Shown here one piece after another: positions 23,102-35,250 of a DNA stretch of 64,000 nt; within the stretch, counting starts at the first letter, position 1, and each line of letters opens with the position of its first letter. The translations under genes and the position numbers were made by a program. The notes beneath the pieces are model-generated. The model was not told the origin of the DNA, did not search any database, and worked only from the letters and a program-made list of their open reading frames with translations. The stretch is from Botryotinia globosa (lineage: Eukaryota; Ascomycota; Leotiomycetes; Helotiales; Sclerotiniaceae), in NCBI GenBank assembly GCA_014898425.1, contig RCSZ01000015.1, positions 62,001 to 126,000 of the forward strand. Direction: 5' to 3'.

Positions 23102-26100
23102 TTATACAAATGCTCTCAACCCTCTCAACCCACTCCCTTTTTTCTTTTCTTTTGGACTACTCTTTGGACGCTCATCCGCACCGCTCCCACTTCCCTCCCT
23201 CCTCCCTTTATCTTTTCCACTATCCTTATCCTTCTTCACTGCTCCGATATTTCCAAGTCCTCCTGTTTGAATGTTAGACAATAATCATAAAGAGTCAGAA
23301 AACACAAGAGACAAAGTATCATCTTCCTTTGACCTTCTACTTTCTTCAACTTTCTACTTTCTTCAACTTTGAATTCAATGTACGATTTACTAGACTGAAG
23401 AAATGATTTACTTACCACGACCATAACCCCTCATTTCACTTTGCGGCTTAACCTTTGGCTTGGCCTGGGCTTCCAAAGAATCCCTATCACTATTATTGCC
23501 ATCTCTACTCATTGTCCCGTCCGAATGTGAGGAACCAGGCGCTGGGCCAAAGTTACTTGAATGAGAAAATCTACCTCCATAAAAATCTGGACTTGTCGGT
23601 GAACTTGTAGGTGTAGACCTAAATGCGTGGCCTGATGTTGGACTGTGAGAATCTATCCTGGGCCGAGCAATAAAACTTGATGTACCAGTAAGTGGAAACG
23701 TTGCTTTAGGTACAAGACTTCCCGGCCTTGTCGAATCTGAATAGCTATGAGTTAATCGACGATGATCTCTTGGAGGAATATGTGGCCCAGGCGATCCATC
23801 AATACTCATAGGTAAATCAGACACTCTATCTTGCGCCGTCAATGCTTCCAGATAGTCTTGCTGTAACTTGGTAAACCGTTTCAAAAGATTAGAATGGGCT
23901 TTCTTCATATCATCCATGCGTCGTCGCGATCCAGCTAATGCCTCATCAATGACCTTTTGTTTTGCAGGATCGAATTGTTTAAAACCGGTTTGATTGACGT
24001 TTTGTGCTTCTTGAACTTCTTTTTGACATTTGACAATCAATTGTTGTATTTCCGCATCCTTGGCTTTTAATTTCATATTGAGGATTTCGATAGTATTGTA
24101 AGCTTGTTCCTCATCTTGTTTCGCTTGATCCATTTCAACCTCTAGAGCTTCATATCTTCGTAATTTCGTAGTAAGCTTTTCGGCCTCGATGCGCAATCGC
24201 TCCAATTCTTCCTTATTTGATTCCACCACTTGAATTTCTTGAGTAGCATGAGAAACCTTATATTCGGCTTGAACAACCAGTTGCCTTAGATTGTGTATAT
24301 CAATTTTTGATGCAGACAATTCACGCTTCAATTGATCACCCTCCACTATCCACTTCTTTTGTTCCTCCTTCAATAATCGCAGTTTAGCCGTCAAGTCAGA
24401 TTCCCATTTCCTAGAATGATTTCGACTCTTGTCAAATTCTTTCTTCATCTGTACCATGGCTTTCTTGGCATCTTCCAATTTGGCTCTCAATATTTTGTTG
24501 GAGTTGATCAAGTTCTGAGTTTCGGCTTCGACTCTTGCTTCACGAATAGCCTTTCGACGAAGTTGTCCAATGTGAGTAAGATGTTGCTGTTTAAGATAGC
24601 GTTCAAAATTCAAGTCATTTTTCAATAACATAATATCTCTCTGTAAGTATGCAACTTTCGTAGAATCATTTGTCCCGGGTCTCAAAGATGGTGAACGAAG
24701 GGCGTGTGCACGGGTGAGTGATTGTAAGTATGAATCAACATGAGAAGTATTATCTTGGGCATGATGACTCAACGCAAGTGATTGTACGCTATCGTTCGTG
24801 AAAGTTTGATAGATACCACCTCTAATTGAACCAGCTCGTTGAAAATCCAGCATATCTTGTAAGTGAGTATGTGAAGGCGATGTAGGCATGACTGGAGGTA
24901 ATGTAGGACTATCTAATCGCCTTTCCGGTCTCAAAATAGGGGAGTCCGCAATCGAAGGCATCGATTGACTTGTGAAAGATGCCCTTCTCAATACAGAATT
25001 TCGTAGTGCTTCTGGTGACGCAATGGTAGGCGGCCCAGCATATCTCCAACTTGCATGTCGAGACTGAGCAGGTGTGAATGCATTATGTTCTGTCAGTGGT
25101 TGATCTGGAATGTCGGCATTAGTATCAATGTGTAGATTTGGCAATTGTGATCTTGATAATGGAGCTTGTTGAGCATATCCTGGTATGTATAGTGCCATAC
25201 ATTCAGTCACAACATCCGATGCTTCACTTTTCATCCATCGATTAGTATCTGACAATTCCTGATCAATAGTCATTGTGAAGAAATTTGGATGTAAAAGATG
25301 AAGTTGTCTGAAAGGTTCAGATCGTTGTCTTATTTCCATAGGTTCAACTGCGAATTCATTGGCTCCTGGAAATCCTTGATGCCTTAGGAATTTTTGAGGT
25401 TTTCGAATGTAACTCATAAAATTCATTGGATAGAGGCCGTAAAGAAATGTGTAATAGTGTAACAATTCCGGGACAGATACATCTTCCGAATCCAGCAAGT
25501 AAGATAATTTAGTCCATGAACTTGTACTGTGAGTACTTCTATCATCTTGATCGTCAGATGCCGAATTATCCTCATACTTTCGTTCCCGATCCCAAAACAG
25601 CATTCGACTGTAGATATTGAAAAGCGCAGGGAGGTGCTTGGAGAGAGAGCTTGGAATATGAGGTAGGAACATAACCAAAGCCGTCATAGCCAATGATACC
25701 ACTCGAGTCGAAGTATCTATTTGTAAACATCGTAGGAGATTATCGAGGAGAGGAGTTTGAAGGAGTTGATGTAAGTGAGGAGGTTGATGTCGAATGAATT
25801 CGCAAAGTAATGAGAGGGCAAGAATTCGACTGTCTTTTTTAACGAAGAATTGGTTGATGGCAGTCAAGAAGTTCTGTAAACCGTTAGAATTCCACCTCCA
25901 TTCCCGGATTATAGTGTACATACCTTTGGTCTCTTCCTTCCAAATGATATAAGTATACTCCTTAATTGACTCTCAATGAACCTGGAATTCTCATCAAGGC
26001 TTGTAGCGACACTGTTACACTTCGCCAACCAGATCGCAATTAAATTCTCTGCCACTGTATCCGAAGTATTAATGGCATCTTCTACATGTTCCTCATCTTC

Positions 26101-26534
26101 GTCGTAAATAAGGATTTCCAGTAAAGTATTCCTAGCTTCCAAAGCCAATCCCTTCTCTTCTCCAAGATGACTCAATACTGGTATACATAATTTATCCCAC
26201 CATTGTAGCATTCTACCACCACCCTTTATCGAGGTTCGTAATCTTCGCAATATGGATAGAAAGGGGGCATAGCGGGTAGGATGGTCACAGATATCCTTTT
26301 CATAAATGGAGAGTAATTCCTCCTGGATTTTCGTGGCGTCGGATTCATCGTGGGTAGGATTCTTCTCAAGGTAGGTATGGATAATTCGCACAAGGTCGTC
26401 GGGAAGTGGTAATCGGGTAGAAGTTGTTACTGATGTTTTGATTGCTTTCGTCAGGTCCTTGAGTGAACTGTATTAGATATTGTTAGTTGAAGACATATAC
26501 CAACGAACATGGAAATACCATACCCGGAAGACAT
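23102..26534 (-). CDS. TSC1: Hamartin homologue TSC1
   Basis: Scaffold of the TSC complex that restrains Rheb and TORC1. Four exons: an 11-base first exon 26534-26524 (MSSG), 26467-25924, 25873-23416 and 23262-23102; all phases agree, giving 1057 residues. The N-terminal hamartin domain is an alpha-solenoid including SILRRLRTSIKGGGRMLQWW, NFLTAINQFFVKKDSRILAL and ALVMFLPHIPSSLSKHLPALF. Residues about 590-830 are a long coiled coil with heptad pattern (RKAIREARVEAETQNLINSN onward). A Ser/Pro-rich tail follows. Exon 3 would stop at a TAA just past the donor GTAAGT; splicing to 23262 instead adds a basic tail ending GSGLRGLRAFV. The tail exon is supported by a CTAAC branch site and an open frame. 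Neighbouring genes give no functional link. Confidence 0.9.
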
Positions 26535-28026
26535 CTTGTCTTCTTCATTGATAGCTCTAGCAAATAATGCTCCTCTTGAATGCTTTACCAAGCTTTTCGG
26601 TCATGCCTCTAAGCTCTTCTAAGATGCGGGGTCCTGATCCTATCTCTCTACTTTTCTTCGAATCCGTCCGATCAATCAATCATCAATCGATCGATCATTC
26701 AATCAATCTGTTTGTTTCAATTCCTTATCATATCATTATCGAAAGAAAAAAAGGCACCGTCTACCATCTCCTCGCTTGGCACATGGGGAATAATCTCATT
26801 GACAGAAATCTAGAAATAATCTTCGGGATGCAACAAGGTATCGTAGATCATCTGCAAGTATTCATGTTGGGAAAAGGTAGTGCGGAATTTGGTCAATCTT
26901 TGTTGCTGACGTTGGAAAGAAAATGTCCCTCAAGTACATGATTCACAAGGGTTCACCTCCGCCTTACACCCTACAGGAGCTTTCATCCTTGTCCATTTAT
27001 TATTTTCTTTTTTCTTGGAACTTTATCTGGAGAAATTGATTCATTTGTTCTGATAAGATGGAGAAGCGAAAGACGGTCATATTATTCTTATCGCCGAATC
27101 AGCTGATGGGAAGTTGGCTAAACGTCATAGAAAGAAAGGTCACTAAGAGGTAGATAGGTATATAAAAAGTTAAATACGATATACACTTTTTATATCCACT
27201 ACCGCCTTTCATTACATCATATAACACAAAAAATCCTCCAATTTCCAACTATCATGCCAACTCCAAAGATACCAAGAACCATCGATACAGTACCTTAAAG
27301 TATACTCGCCTCCTTACCCCTCAATTACCGAGCTTCATTGTTCCTTGCAACGGTATTCTCGTGCATAACACATCATCAACTCCCCTCATGTATCAAAAAT
27401 GCATAACGAGAAGTAAATTAGTTAAAACCAGAAACGGGATTGTCGATGATATCGGTACTTAGCAGGTGTTCTGGCCTGGAAAAAAGTGAGTGGAGTGGAT
27501 AATGGAAACGGAACGGGAACAGGACAAATTATATGCACCAGGTACCTATTATGGGAATTTCCCGTTCCGTCTTGACACAAACACCAGTCGATATCTATAT
27601 TGGTGATGGTCTACTAGATATATACTCAACACTGTTGAATACAATAATTGGACATAATCTAGAATATCCTCGACCTCTTTGTTTGGGGTTTTGTAAGAAG
27701 TACTTGCAGATTCTCGTATCCTCCCATGATCAACCTCGAACTAGATTTTGCTCTATTCTTATTCTCATCTCTCATGATTGCATATAGTATCAATATTCGG
27801 GTCTGATGGCATAAAAGTAATACACTTCCATATCGATCTTTCGGACTATGGTTTGAAATTCATTAATATTCATTTATTCGCATTTCTATACGCCCCTCTT
27901 CTTCAGATACGCGTACAACTTCCTGTGAAGACTTCTCCTCTCCGTTACTTCTTTCACTCGTTACTTCTTCCACTTTTGTACCCCCCTTTCTCTCAGAACT
28001 TCATGCTCAATCTCATCTCACTTTCT
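26535..28026. other. Intergenic region
   Basis: About 1.5 kb. It has the TSC1 promoter side, with an ATCAATC/ATCGATC-rich stretch at 26675-26712. The rest is 3' flank of the dienelactone-hydrolase-like gene. Open frames up to 138 codons on the plus strand show no domain and lie partly antisense to the last exon of that gene. Confidence 0.5.
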
Positions 28027-29051
28027 TTAAATCAAATGCTCATCAAACCAAGTCACAGCCTGAATAAAAGCCTGTTCCTTGGCATATTTCTCCACCTTCT
28101 TGCTCAAATCACATCTGACCGAGAAACCATGAACAGTTTGACTGTACAAATTGATTTGATAAGTAGCCCCGATTTCTTTGAGGATTTCTTCTGATTTGTG
28201 ACGTTTTTCGGATGGGAAAATCTCGTCGGTTTCAGCGGCTGCGATAGAGAAGGGTCCCTTGATTGCGCGGAGTTCATCTTCATCGACAAAACTTGGGAGA
28301 GTATTAGTTTGTTACTCAAGGGTTGGGGTTGAAACCACAATATTTTCGGGAATTGGAGGAGAGGGAAAGAAAGAAATGAGATGAAAAACGTACGAAGGAT
28401 GAGCAACATATCCCACATCAATACCCTTTCCTTCAGCCATGAATCGAGCAACATATTTAGCACCAAAACAGTATCCGACAGCTCCAATCTTGGTGTATCC
28501 CTTCGACTTCAAGAATTCAATAGACTTTTGAACAATAGGATCAACATGTGGGAATGTGTGTGGGTTGTTTCCATCAGAACCCTTGGTTAACCATTGCATG
28601 AAGTCGAAACCTTCAGGGAGATTAAGAGACATTGGGTCTTTATTAAAGAGATCGGGGACGATGGTGTAGTAACCGTTGGCGGCATATTGATCAGCCATCA
28701 GTTGGGAGTTTTGCCCTGGTCAAAGAAATTCCGATTAGTTGCTTGAAGTTGAAATCATTGTGGATATAGTAGAGAAAAACATACAGATACCGATAACATC
28801 TGGAAGGTAAAGAATGGCAGTATCCTTGTGAACCTTTTCTTTAGGCTCGGCAACATAGGTCTCAATGGTATCAGCAATCTTGATAGTTGATCCTGTTGGT
28901 GTACCCCTAAGAGAATATTTCTGTAAGCTTCACATTCACAGACCCAAACCCAAACCCAAACTCCACCAAGGGTTCATCTCATCGAGAGGATAAAAACTTA
29001 CTCGTGCTTAACACCTAGTGTACAGCATCTTTGAGGTGCGTTTGAAGCCAT
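28027..29051 (-). CDS. Dienelactone hydrolase family protein
   Basis: Alpha/beta hydrolase of the DLH family, resembling yeast Aim2. Four exons: 29051-29002, 28906-28785, 28715-28394 and 28291-28027; product 252 residues. The catalytic triad is complete: Cys140 in GAVGYCFGAKY, Asp187 in AAAETDEIFP and His219 in QTVHGFSVR. The start MASNAPQRCCTLGVKHEGTP is typical of fungal members. No signal peptide, so probably cytosolic. Bacterial DLH opens dienelactones from chlorocatechol breakdown; the fungal substrate is unknown. The first intron carries a short CCCAAA tandem repeat at 28942-28960. It is divergent from the mitoribosomal gene, with 732 bases between starts. Confidence 0.92.
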
Positions 29052-29783
29052 TTTTAATATGTATTGAGGTTTAAAAAGGTAAATTGATGTCCAGGTTTTG
29101 ATGTAAAAGGTAAAAGAAATCAACAAGATTGTTGATCAAAAACACGACAGCAACAATCGATACTTATAGATCTAGAATGACCAAATCTACCCCTCCACTA
29201 GGCTATTTACCAGGGAGGTAGTGGATCTGACGGGGCCATTGATGTGGATGCTTATCAAATTCACACTTCACGACTGGGAAGGAAGAGGTTATATCCGTGG
29301 TATTAACTCCATCGCAATGGTATAATTCCGAAGAAACTCGTCGGAGAAAAGGATTGCGAAGCTCGCTTTTCGCAGTGGATGCTTTTATAGGAAAGTCATT
29401 GCGGAAAACTGTGGTTAATGCGGGAAGGAGTTGTGATCATCAATGAAGCCATAGAAGCCACAGAAGCCATATGATTGGTGATTCGCCATGAGATGCCTAG
29501 GTAGTACCGGTAGATAGGTAATGATGGAAAATAATCGTTCGGATGGTGGAAACACTAGAAGCCGGGCAAGCTTTACGAGATATGAGTGGTGGGCGTTCAT
29601 CAGGTTCTCGCCTTTACGAAATCATGACTAAGCGATGGATGCACCAAAACCCCAAGACAAAGATACTCGCGGATAATTGTGCTTATCGCGTCAAATGAAT
29701 CCCGATAATATTTCCTGCGCTTATTTTTATCTGATACTGGTGATTTCCATGAAATAGCTTCAAATCTCAATTCCACATCAACA
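29052..29783. other. Divergent intergenic region
   Basis: Upstream region of both flanking genes. It includes GCCTAGGTAGTACCGGTAGA at about 29493-29512, one of the recurrent CCTAGGTA words. No gene seen. Confidence 0.5.
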
Positions 29784-30604
29784 ATGGCAGCACCACTTAC
29801 GGCCGTCGCTCGAGCGCCCAAAATGGGTCGCAAAGAAGTATTTCTGTACGATTTTCCCTCACCATCCCGCTTCTCACCATCTGGAGACTAACTCCTCTTC
29901 TCACTATAGTCCCAATTTCACCATAACTCTTCTCCGCACACCAAATCTACCACCCTCATTCGCTTCCTTTATCGTACCCCTCAATTTGAACAAGTTAGAC
30001 TTAAGAGACTATTTATGGAATGCATACGGAATCGAGGTTCGAGGAGTACGAAGTTATATCCAAGCGCAAAAATTGAGGGAAGGAAAACCAGGTGCAAAAG
30101 TACCAACGCCTAGGAAATGGTTCAGGCCGAGGAGTATCAAGAGGATGATGGTGGAGATGGATAGACCATTTGTATGGCCTGAAGAACCCAAGGACTTTTC
30201 CGAGTATGTTTTATTTTCGATTTCGAAGGATTTCTACATCTTTGCCGGGGAAGTGATTGGTGTAGTGGGGGAAAGCCGAGGGAATGAATGTTCGAAAGAA
30301 AATCTTAGAATGGAGAATTGGAATGCACAATCAAAAGCACAAAGGCTAATCATATGATATTTATAGTTGGGATCAAGAAGGAGTCAAGAAACGTCAAGAA
30401 TACGAACAAGAATTACAAACAGGTCAATATCCAGATGCCAAACAAAAGCCCAGCAAAGAACGTCTATCGATCGCGGAGCAAGCAAGGCAGATTTTGCAAG
30501 GAAAACAGAAATGGGCACCTACGAGAGATACTTGGATGAATGTAGGAGAGGAAGTTGAGGTTGAGACGGATGTGAAGGTTCCTCGTATTGGAAGACGGGA
30601 ATAG
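29784..30604 (+). CDS. MRP20: Mitochondrial ribosomal protein uL23m
   Basis: Large-subunit mitoribosomal protein near the peptide exit tunnel. Three exons, 29784-29845, 29910-30203 and 30367-30604, give 197 residues in consistent phase. The uL23 core reads PNFTITLLRTPNLPPSFASF, then VPLNLNKLDLRDYLWNAYG and EVRGVRSYIQAQKLREG, with the W-F-R-P-R-S-x-K-R-M basic patch. The C-terminal exon is charged and helical, as in other fungal uL23m proteins. The second intron is 163 bases, longer than most here, and its removal joins SE to DWDQEGVKKRQEY. No long presequence is evident, though the first 20 residues are basic. The symbol is that of the yeast orthologue. Confidence 0.87.
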
Positions 30605-30998
30605 TTGAAGATTCGAGGAAGTGTGGCCATTAAACTTTGGAAGAGCATGTGTATGGCGAGATACATTGTATGAATAATTCATTGAATGGGGTATATGTTT
30701 ATGAAGAATAAAAACATCTCTACACCAATTCGGATTTGACACTTTTCGTTTAGGGGCTCTTCCAACCATTCTAATATCAGTTATTTCTCCCTCACAACTA
30801 TGTTGAGACATACTAAAGACTTTTGAAAGAGCTCATTGATGGTGGTGTAGCTGATTAAAACCTCCAAGGTTGCTCGGCTGCCTCTCAAATCATCCAATTT
30901 GTAAGAACTTTAACGAATTAACATCATTCACATAGTTAGTTTCCCGCCAATATCAACCCGAACGTATTTCCAAATTGACAATTGATATCCTTCTCTCT
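30605..30998. other. Convergent intergenic region
   Basis: Carries the 3' ends of the uL23m gene (plus) and the METTL4-like gene (minus). Nothing else seen. Confidence 0.5.
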
Positions 30999-32728
30999 TC
31001 ACTCCCCGTGACTGTTCTCATTCTCCCTATCTTGTCCATCCTTCACTTTCAATACCTCATCAACTGTTCCATCAACATCATCACAGCCTTCCTCAACAAC
31101 CCAAGCGTCATCATTCTGGAATTTTAAAACCTCATTTCCCCACCCCCACCACCCAGCTGTGAGATTCCTCGCGAAGATTTCTAAACCCCTATAATCTTGC
31201 AATCCAAGTAGTTGTCCAAAAAGAAACCTCACGTTAGGTTTTCGTGAGTGTAAATCAGGGACTCCAATTATAACCCTTCGTTTTATGGAGAGGTTTGAGT
31301 TTTCAGATTGAGACTGAGATTGAGATGGAGTTTGTGAGGGTGAGGGTGAGAGTAAGGGTGAGGGTGATGGTAAGGATGAGGGTGAAGATTGATTTGATCC
31401 CTCGAGGTCATATTCTTTCTCAATATTCAATCCCTCATTCCCAACAGACGTCTTGAATTCGGAGTCTCCTACTCCAACACTCCCCCTCTCGTCCTTCTTC
31501 CGTCCCACAAGTAAAATCTCCCATGGTTTCCTCCAAGTTCCTGAAATCTCACACATCGGTTCACCATTTGATGTAACTTTAAGCCAAATCCATTCTTCTA
31601 TTAATTCAAGACCCCAGTGATCAAACACCCCTCCTTCGTCCAAGATCATGGAACGAAAAGCGGGTTTATTAGTTATCCATATTCCAACGTAGCCATTGTG
31701 TTCTATCTTATGGCATGGTAGGCTGTATTTGATCAGATATTTAGCTTGAGATCTTAAGAGAGGATGTGCTTGATAGAGCTGGATATGGAAATGGAACTAT
31801 ATATCAAGAAACAGGTGTACATCAAATACGCAATTGGACATGGTACAATGTAAAATCAGAGTACAGTCAAAGCCGAGGGAGAGCTTGAGAGAAGAACAAG
31901 GAACCGAAAACTTACAATCTCAACAAACTCTCTATTCCTCCAAATCCCGAAGCAGTAGCATAAGAATCTTTCCGTAAAGCAGATCGATTAGGCCAAGGCG
32001 GATCGGCAATTATCACATGGAATTTTGGAAAGTCTTGATGTATTTCTATATTGGAGAAATTGTTACTTTCAGGTATATTGCCATATATCATTGTAGATTT
32101 AGCTGGCATTATTCCTGAATCCCCATTGATCTCAACGCGTTTTGAAAGTTCCGAAGCATTTTCAACTTTGATGACGCTTTGCTGAGATTTCTCCGTTTCT
32201 TCTGGGACAAATTTCCTTTTCCTTCTGGGTTCCTCTAAGTTATAAGGATGTTAGTAAATTTTGAAATCTAGAATTTAGACAATTTCATACTCATCCTAAA
32301 CTTAAAAGAAAGAGAAGGAAAAAAAAGGTAGGAAATTAGAAAGACAACATTCAAATAAACTCACCATGTTCTCCCCAAATCCTCTCTAAACAAACTTTCC
32401 CCTCCCATCTCTCATCCCCCATCATCTCATCAAGCGCAAGTTGAACATAACGCTCCAACATCAATTCCTCAATTCTTTTCTCTGGAGCATTCCTAAGAGC
32501 TTTTGCAGATTTAGGTTCGAGTGATGGATAGGGTGTATCTATTGGTTTACAAGATAGCAACCTTTTATCAGTCTTCGGACGCGAGGCGTGTTGCTCGGAG
32601 GAAAGTGATTGAGCATCTTCGATTGATCTTGGGATATCAATTAAGGTGACAGTTTTACTGAAATTCTGATAAAGGATATGTGATGGGAGGTTGAATGCTT
32701 GATTACTTGGAACTTTCGACTCGGCCAT
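30999..32728 (-). CDS. METTL4: MT-A70 family adenine N6-methyltransferase, METTL4 type
   Basis: S-adenosylmethionine-dependent methyltransferase. Three exons: 32728-32365, 32234-31916 and 31752-30999, product 478 residues. The DPPW catalytic motif lies at residues 199-202 in VIIADPPWPNRSALRKD. Further family marks follow: GYVGIWITNKPAFRS, ELIEEWIWLKVTSNGEP, RKPWEILLVGR, HSRKPNVRFLFGQLLG and the METTL4-specific LEIFARNLTAGWWGWGNEVL. Human METTL4 methylates U2 snRNA and has been reported to act on DNA adenine; the fungal target is unknown. A Ser-Pro/Ser-Gln repeat insert sits between the kinked strands, near residues 350-385. The second intron (165 bases) has only one phase-consistent acceptor, CTTAAG, so that join is the weakest. 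The start at 32728 is the first ATG. Confidence 0.86.
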
Positions 32729-33347
32729 AATCCTATATGCCTTTTCGTATGTATGAAACTCCTCCACAAATGTGAAGAATATATCACGTGATTAGACATG
32801 AAGCTACCATTCGCGAGATTTAAATTTGGAGATTTAAATTTCGTTTGAATCAGTCACAACATCGTAATATCACCCCAGCTTCATAATATCACCACGGCCT
32901 TGGATGATATTCTGTACGGTTTCAAACTGTTGAGATTGAAGTACTACTTTTTGAAGATATGGAATTTTGTATTCAAAGTATATATCCACATAATCATAAA
33001 TAAGGTACAAAAGAAAATCCAAGAACTAATCCAGTAGCACTGGTGTCACATTGCAAAGTAATAATATCAAGTGAGGTTCATGAAGTTTGATTTCCTGTAT
33101 ATGCTTATAAACATAATTTCCTCCAATGACTAATAACTATATACATCTCGCTCAACGACATTATCATACATAATACCCGTGCAGACGATGCTGCTTCCCA
33201 AACGCCAATATATGCATGCATTACTTAAATCCACTCATTTATCATCCACTGCTCTTTTCCCCTTTTGTTCATATCATATTGACATATCCTCATTCACCCT
33301 TATTATCCTACCATTCAATCATCACGATTATAAAGCCAAGGGAATAC
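32729..33347. other. Intergenic region
   Basis: Upstream flank of the methyltransferase gene and downstream flank of the sugar transporter. A direct repeat of AGATTTAAATTT-like words occurs at 32817-32842. No gene seen. Confidence 0.5.
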
Positions 33348-35250
33348 TTAAGCGTTCATAATCTCAGGTTTGTTTTCATGAGCAGCAAATCCTCCAGGAG
33401 CAGTCTCAGGGAACATTCTCTCATCATGTTCCAACATTGGTCGTCCAGCCATTTCACTCTTCTTGATATCCTTTCCACCCTTGGTCAAGAACATACGATC
33501 AGTATCAACACCATTGACACCTTCAGCACCAAGAGACTTGGGATCCCAGCTAGCGGATGTCAATGGGTTAACGTGAAGAACGTACATGGTATCAATTTCC
33601 TCCAAAGAACGATCCTTGGTCTCGATGACGAAGAAGAATACAATCCAGAAGAGAGCAAAGAGAGAACCAGCAAAAACAAGACCATAATAATAATCGATAT
33701 CGTTGGTGATGAAAGTGGTGAAGAAAGAGATGAGGAAGTTGAAGAGCCAGTTGGATGCGGTAGCGAGAGCCATACAGGAAGCTCTGTAACGGGCTGGGTA
33801 TAATTCTCCGACAATAGCCCAAACCAATGGTCCCCAAGTAGTAGCGAATCCAACAATGTAGATACAAGTGAAACAGATGAGAACGGCACCAGGTGCTTTA
33901 GCATCGGCTTGTCCTTCAATCCTGAAGTGACCGACGAACGAGTAGATCAACATACAGATGAACATCTCAGCTGCACCAACCATAAGAGCCTTTCTACGAC
34001 CACAGTTCTTAACAATCCAGAGACCACCAATGGTAGCGACAACGTTGACAGATCCAAGAATGATAGATGTAACATAAGAATCGGAGATACCACCAGACTT
34101 GAAAATGGTAGTACCGTAGTAGAAGAAGAAGTTGGCACCAGTCAATTGTTGACCAGCTTGAAGGACCATTCCGAGAAGTGTACGGTACAACATTCTTGGT
34201 CCAGTGAAAATTTCGTACCATGGGTGATCACCACCTTCTCTCTCGGCTGCGAGTTTAGTTTCGATTTCGAGAATTTCGGCATCGATGAGTGGGGAGTAAG
34301 GGTCGACACCGTTAAGGAGAGCCATATTTTTACGAGCTTCATCTTCACGTCCGATACGGTATGCGAAACGAGGGGATTCAGGCATGAAGAGAACAGCGGT
34401 ACCGAGGGCAATGGCCCAGAGTGCGGAAAGACCATTAGGAATACGCCATTGAGCACTGTTGGTGTAGGTAGAGTGAGTTCCGTAGTTGATCTATTTGATG
34501 TTAGTAAATTGTCATTTCCTTCTGAAGAGATTTGACTTACCATGTAAGCAGTCCAGATACCAAGAGTAATCAACAATTGATAACTGGAAACGACGGCACC
34601 ACGAATATTCTTCGGCACAGACTCAGATTGGTACATGGGAACACTAGTACTCAAAGCACCAATACCCAAACCAGCAGTGAATCTTCCCATGGCGAATTGA
34701 ACCCAGTGAGTTGTAGAAGTAATTTCGATAATAACGCCAATAATGTAAAAGAATGCGGAACTGGAGATGGTGTAACGACGACCGATTGTATCGCAGAGGT
34801 AAGAAGATCCAAGACATCCAACGAGAGTACCGGCACAGAGAATAGCGACAATGGTTCCTTGACGAACAGCAGAGAGTTCGCCATTTTCACCGAATCGAGC
34901 TAAGAAATCGGACATTTGTACGAAACCTTGAGACTTTATTAGAATTTTATTACTTCTGCACCATATTGGAGGAAGAACAAACCTGAAATTTGACCAGACT
35001 CATAACCGAACATGAAACCACCAATAGATGCGATAGCACCAAGAGTAATGGCCAATTTAGTAGCTGGAAGGTCATCGAGTGCTTCTTCAGGAGAAATATC
35101 ATGATGTTCTGGTGCAGAACCATTCAAGGATCTAGCGACACGAGGAGTGTCGGCTGGTGTGTGTGCTGCTGGTGTTCCCTCTGCACTGCTGAGGTGTTTG
35201 TCAGAGATAACAGCTGACTCTGTAGTCTCCTTCTTATTGAACAACCCCAT
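33348..35250 (-). CDS. Hexose transporter, MFS sugar-porter family
   Basis: Plasma-membrane sugar carrier. Exons 35250-34983, 34926-34541 and 34490-33348 give 598 residues. Sugar-porter signatures are all visible: GGFMFGYESGQISG in helix 1, D-x-x-G-R-R after helix 2 (CDTIGRRYTISS), R-F-x-x-G-x-G-I-G-A-L-S-x-x-V-P-M-Y-Q-S-E, PESPRF at the start of the central loop, LQAGQQLTGANFFFYYG in helix 7, NCGRRKAL, and ETKDRSLEEIDTMY after helix 12. This set matches fungal HXT-type glucose/fructose transporters. The N-terminal tail (about 65 residues) and C-terminal tail are hydrophilic and cytosolic. The upstream 2.6 kb has no gene, leaving room for a large promoter. Exact sugar preference is not readable. 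Confidence 0.92.

Noticed and set aside
33560..34903. Plus- and minus-strand open frames of 120-208 codons in the hexose transporter region
   Set aside because: Antisense or out-of-frame shadows of a gene with complete sugar-porter signatures.
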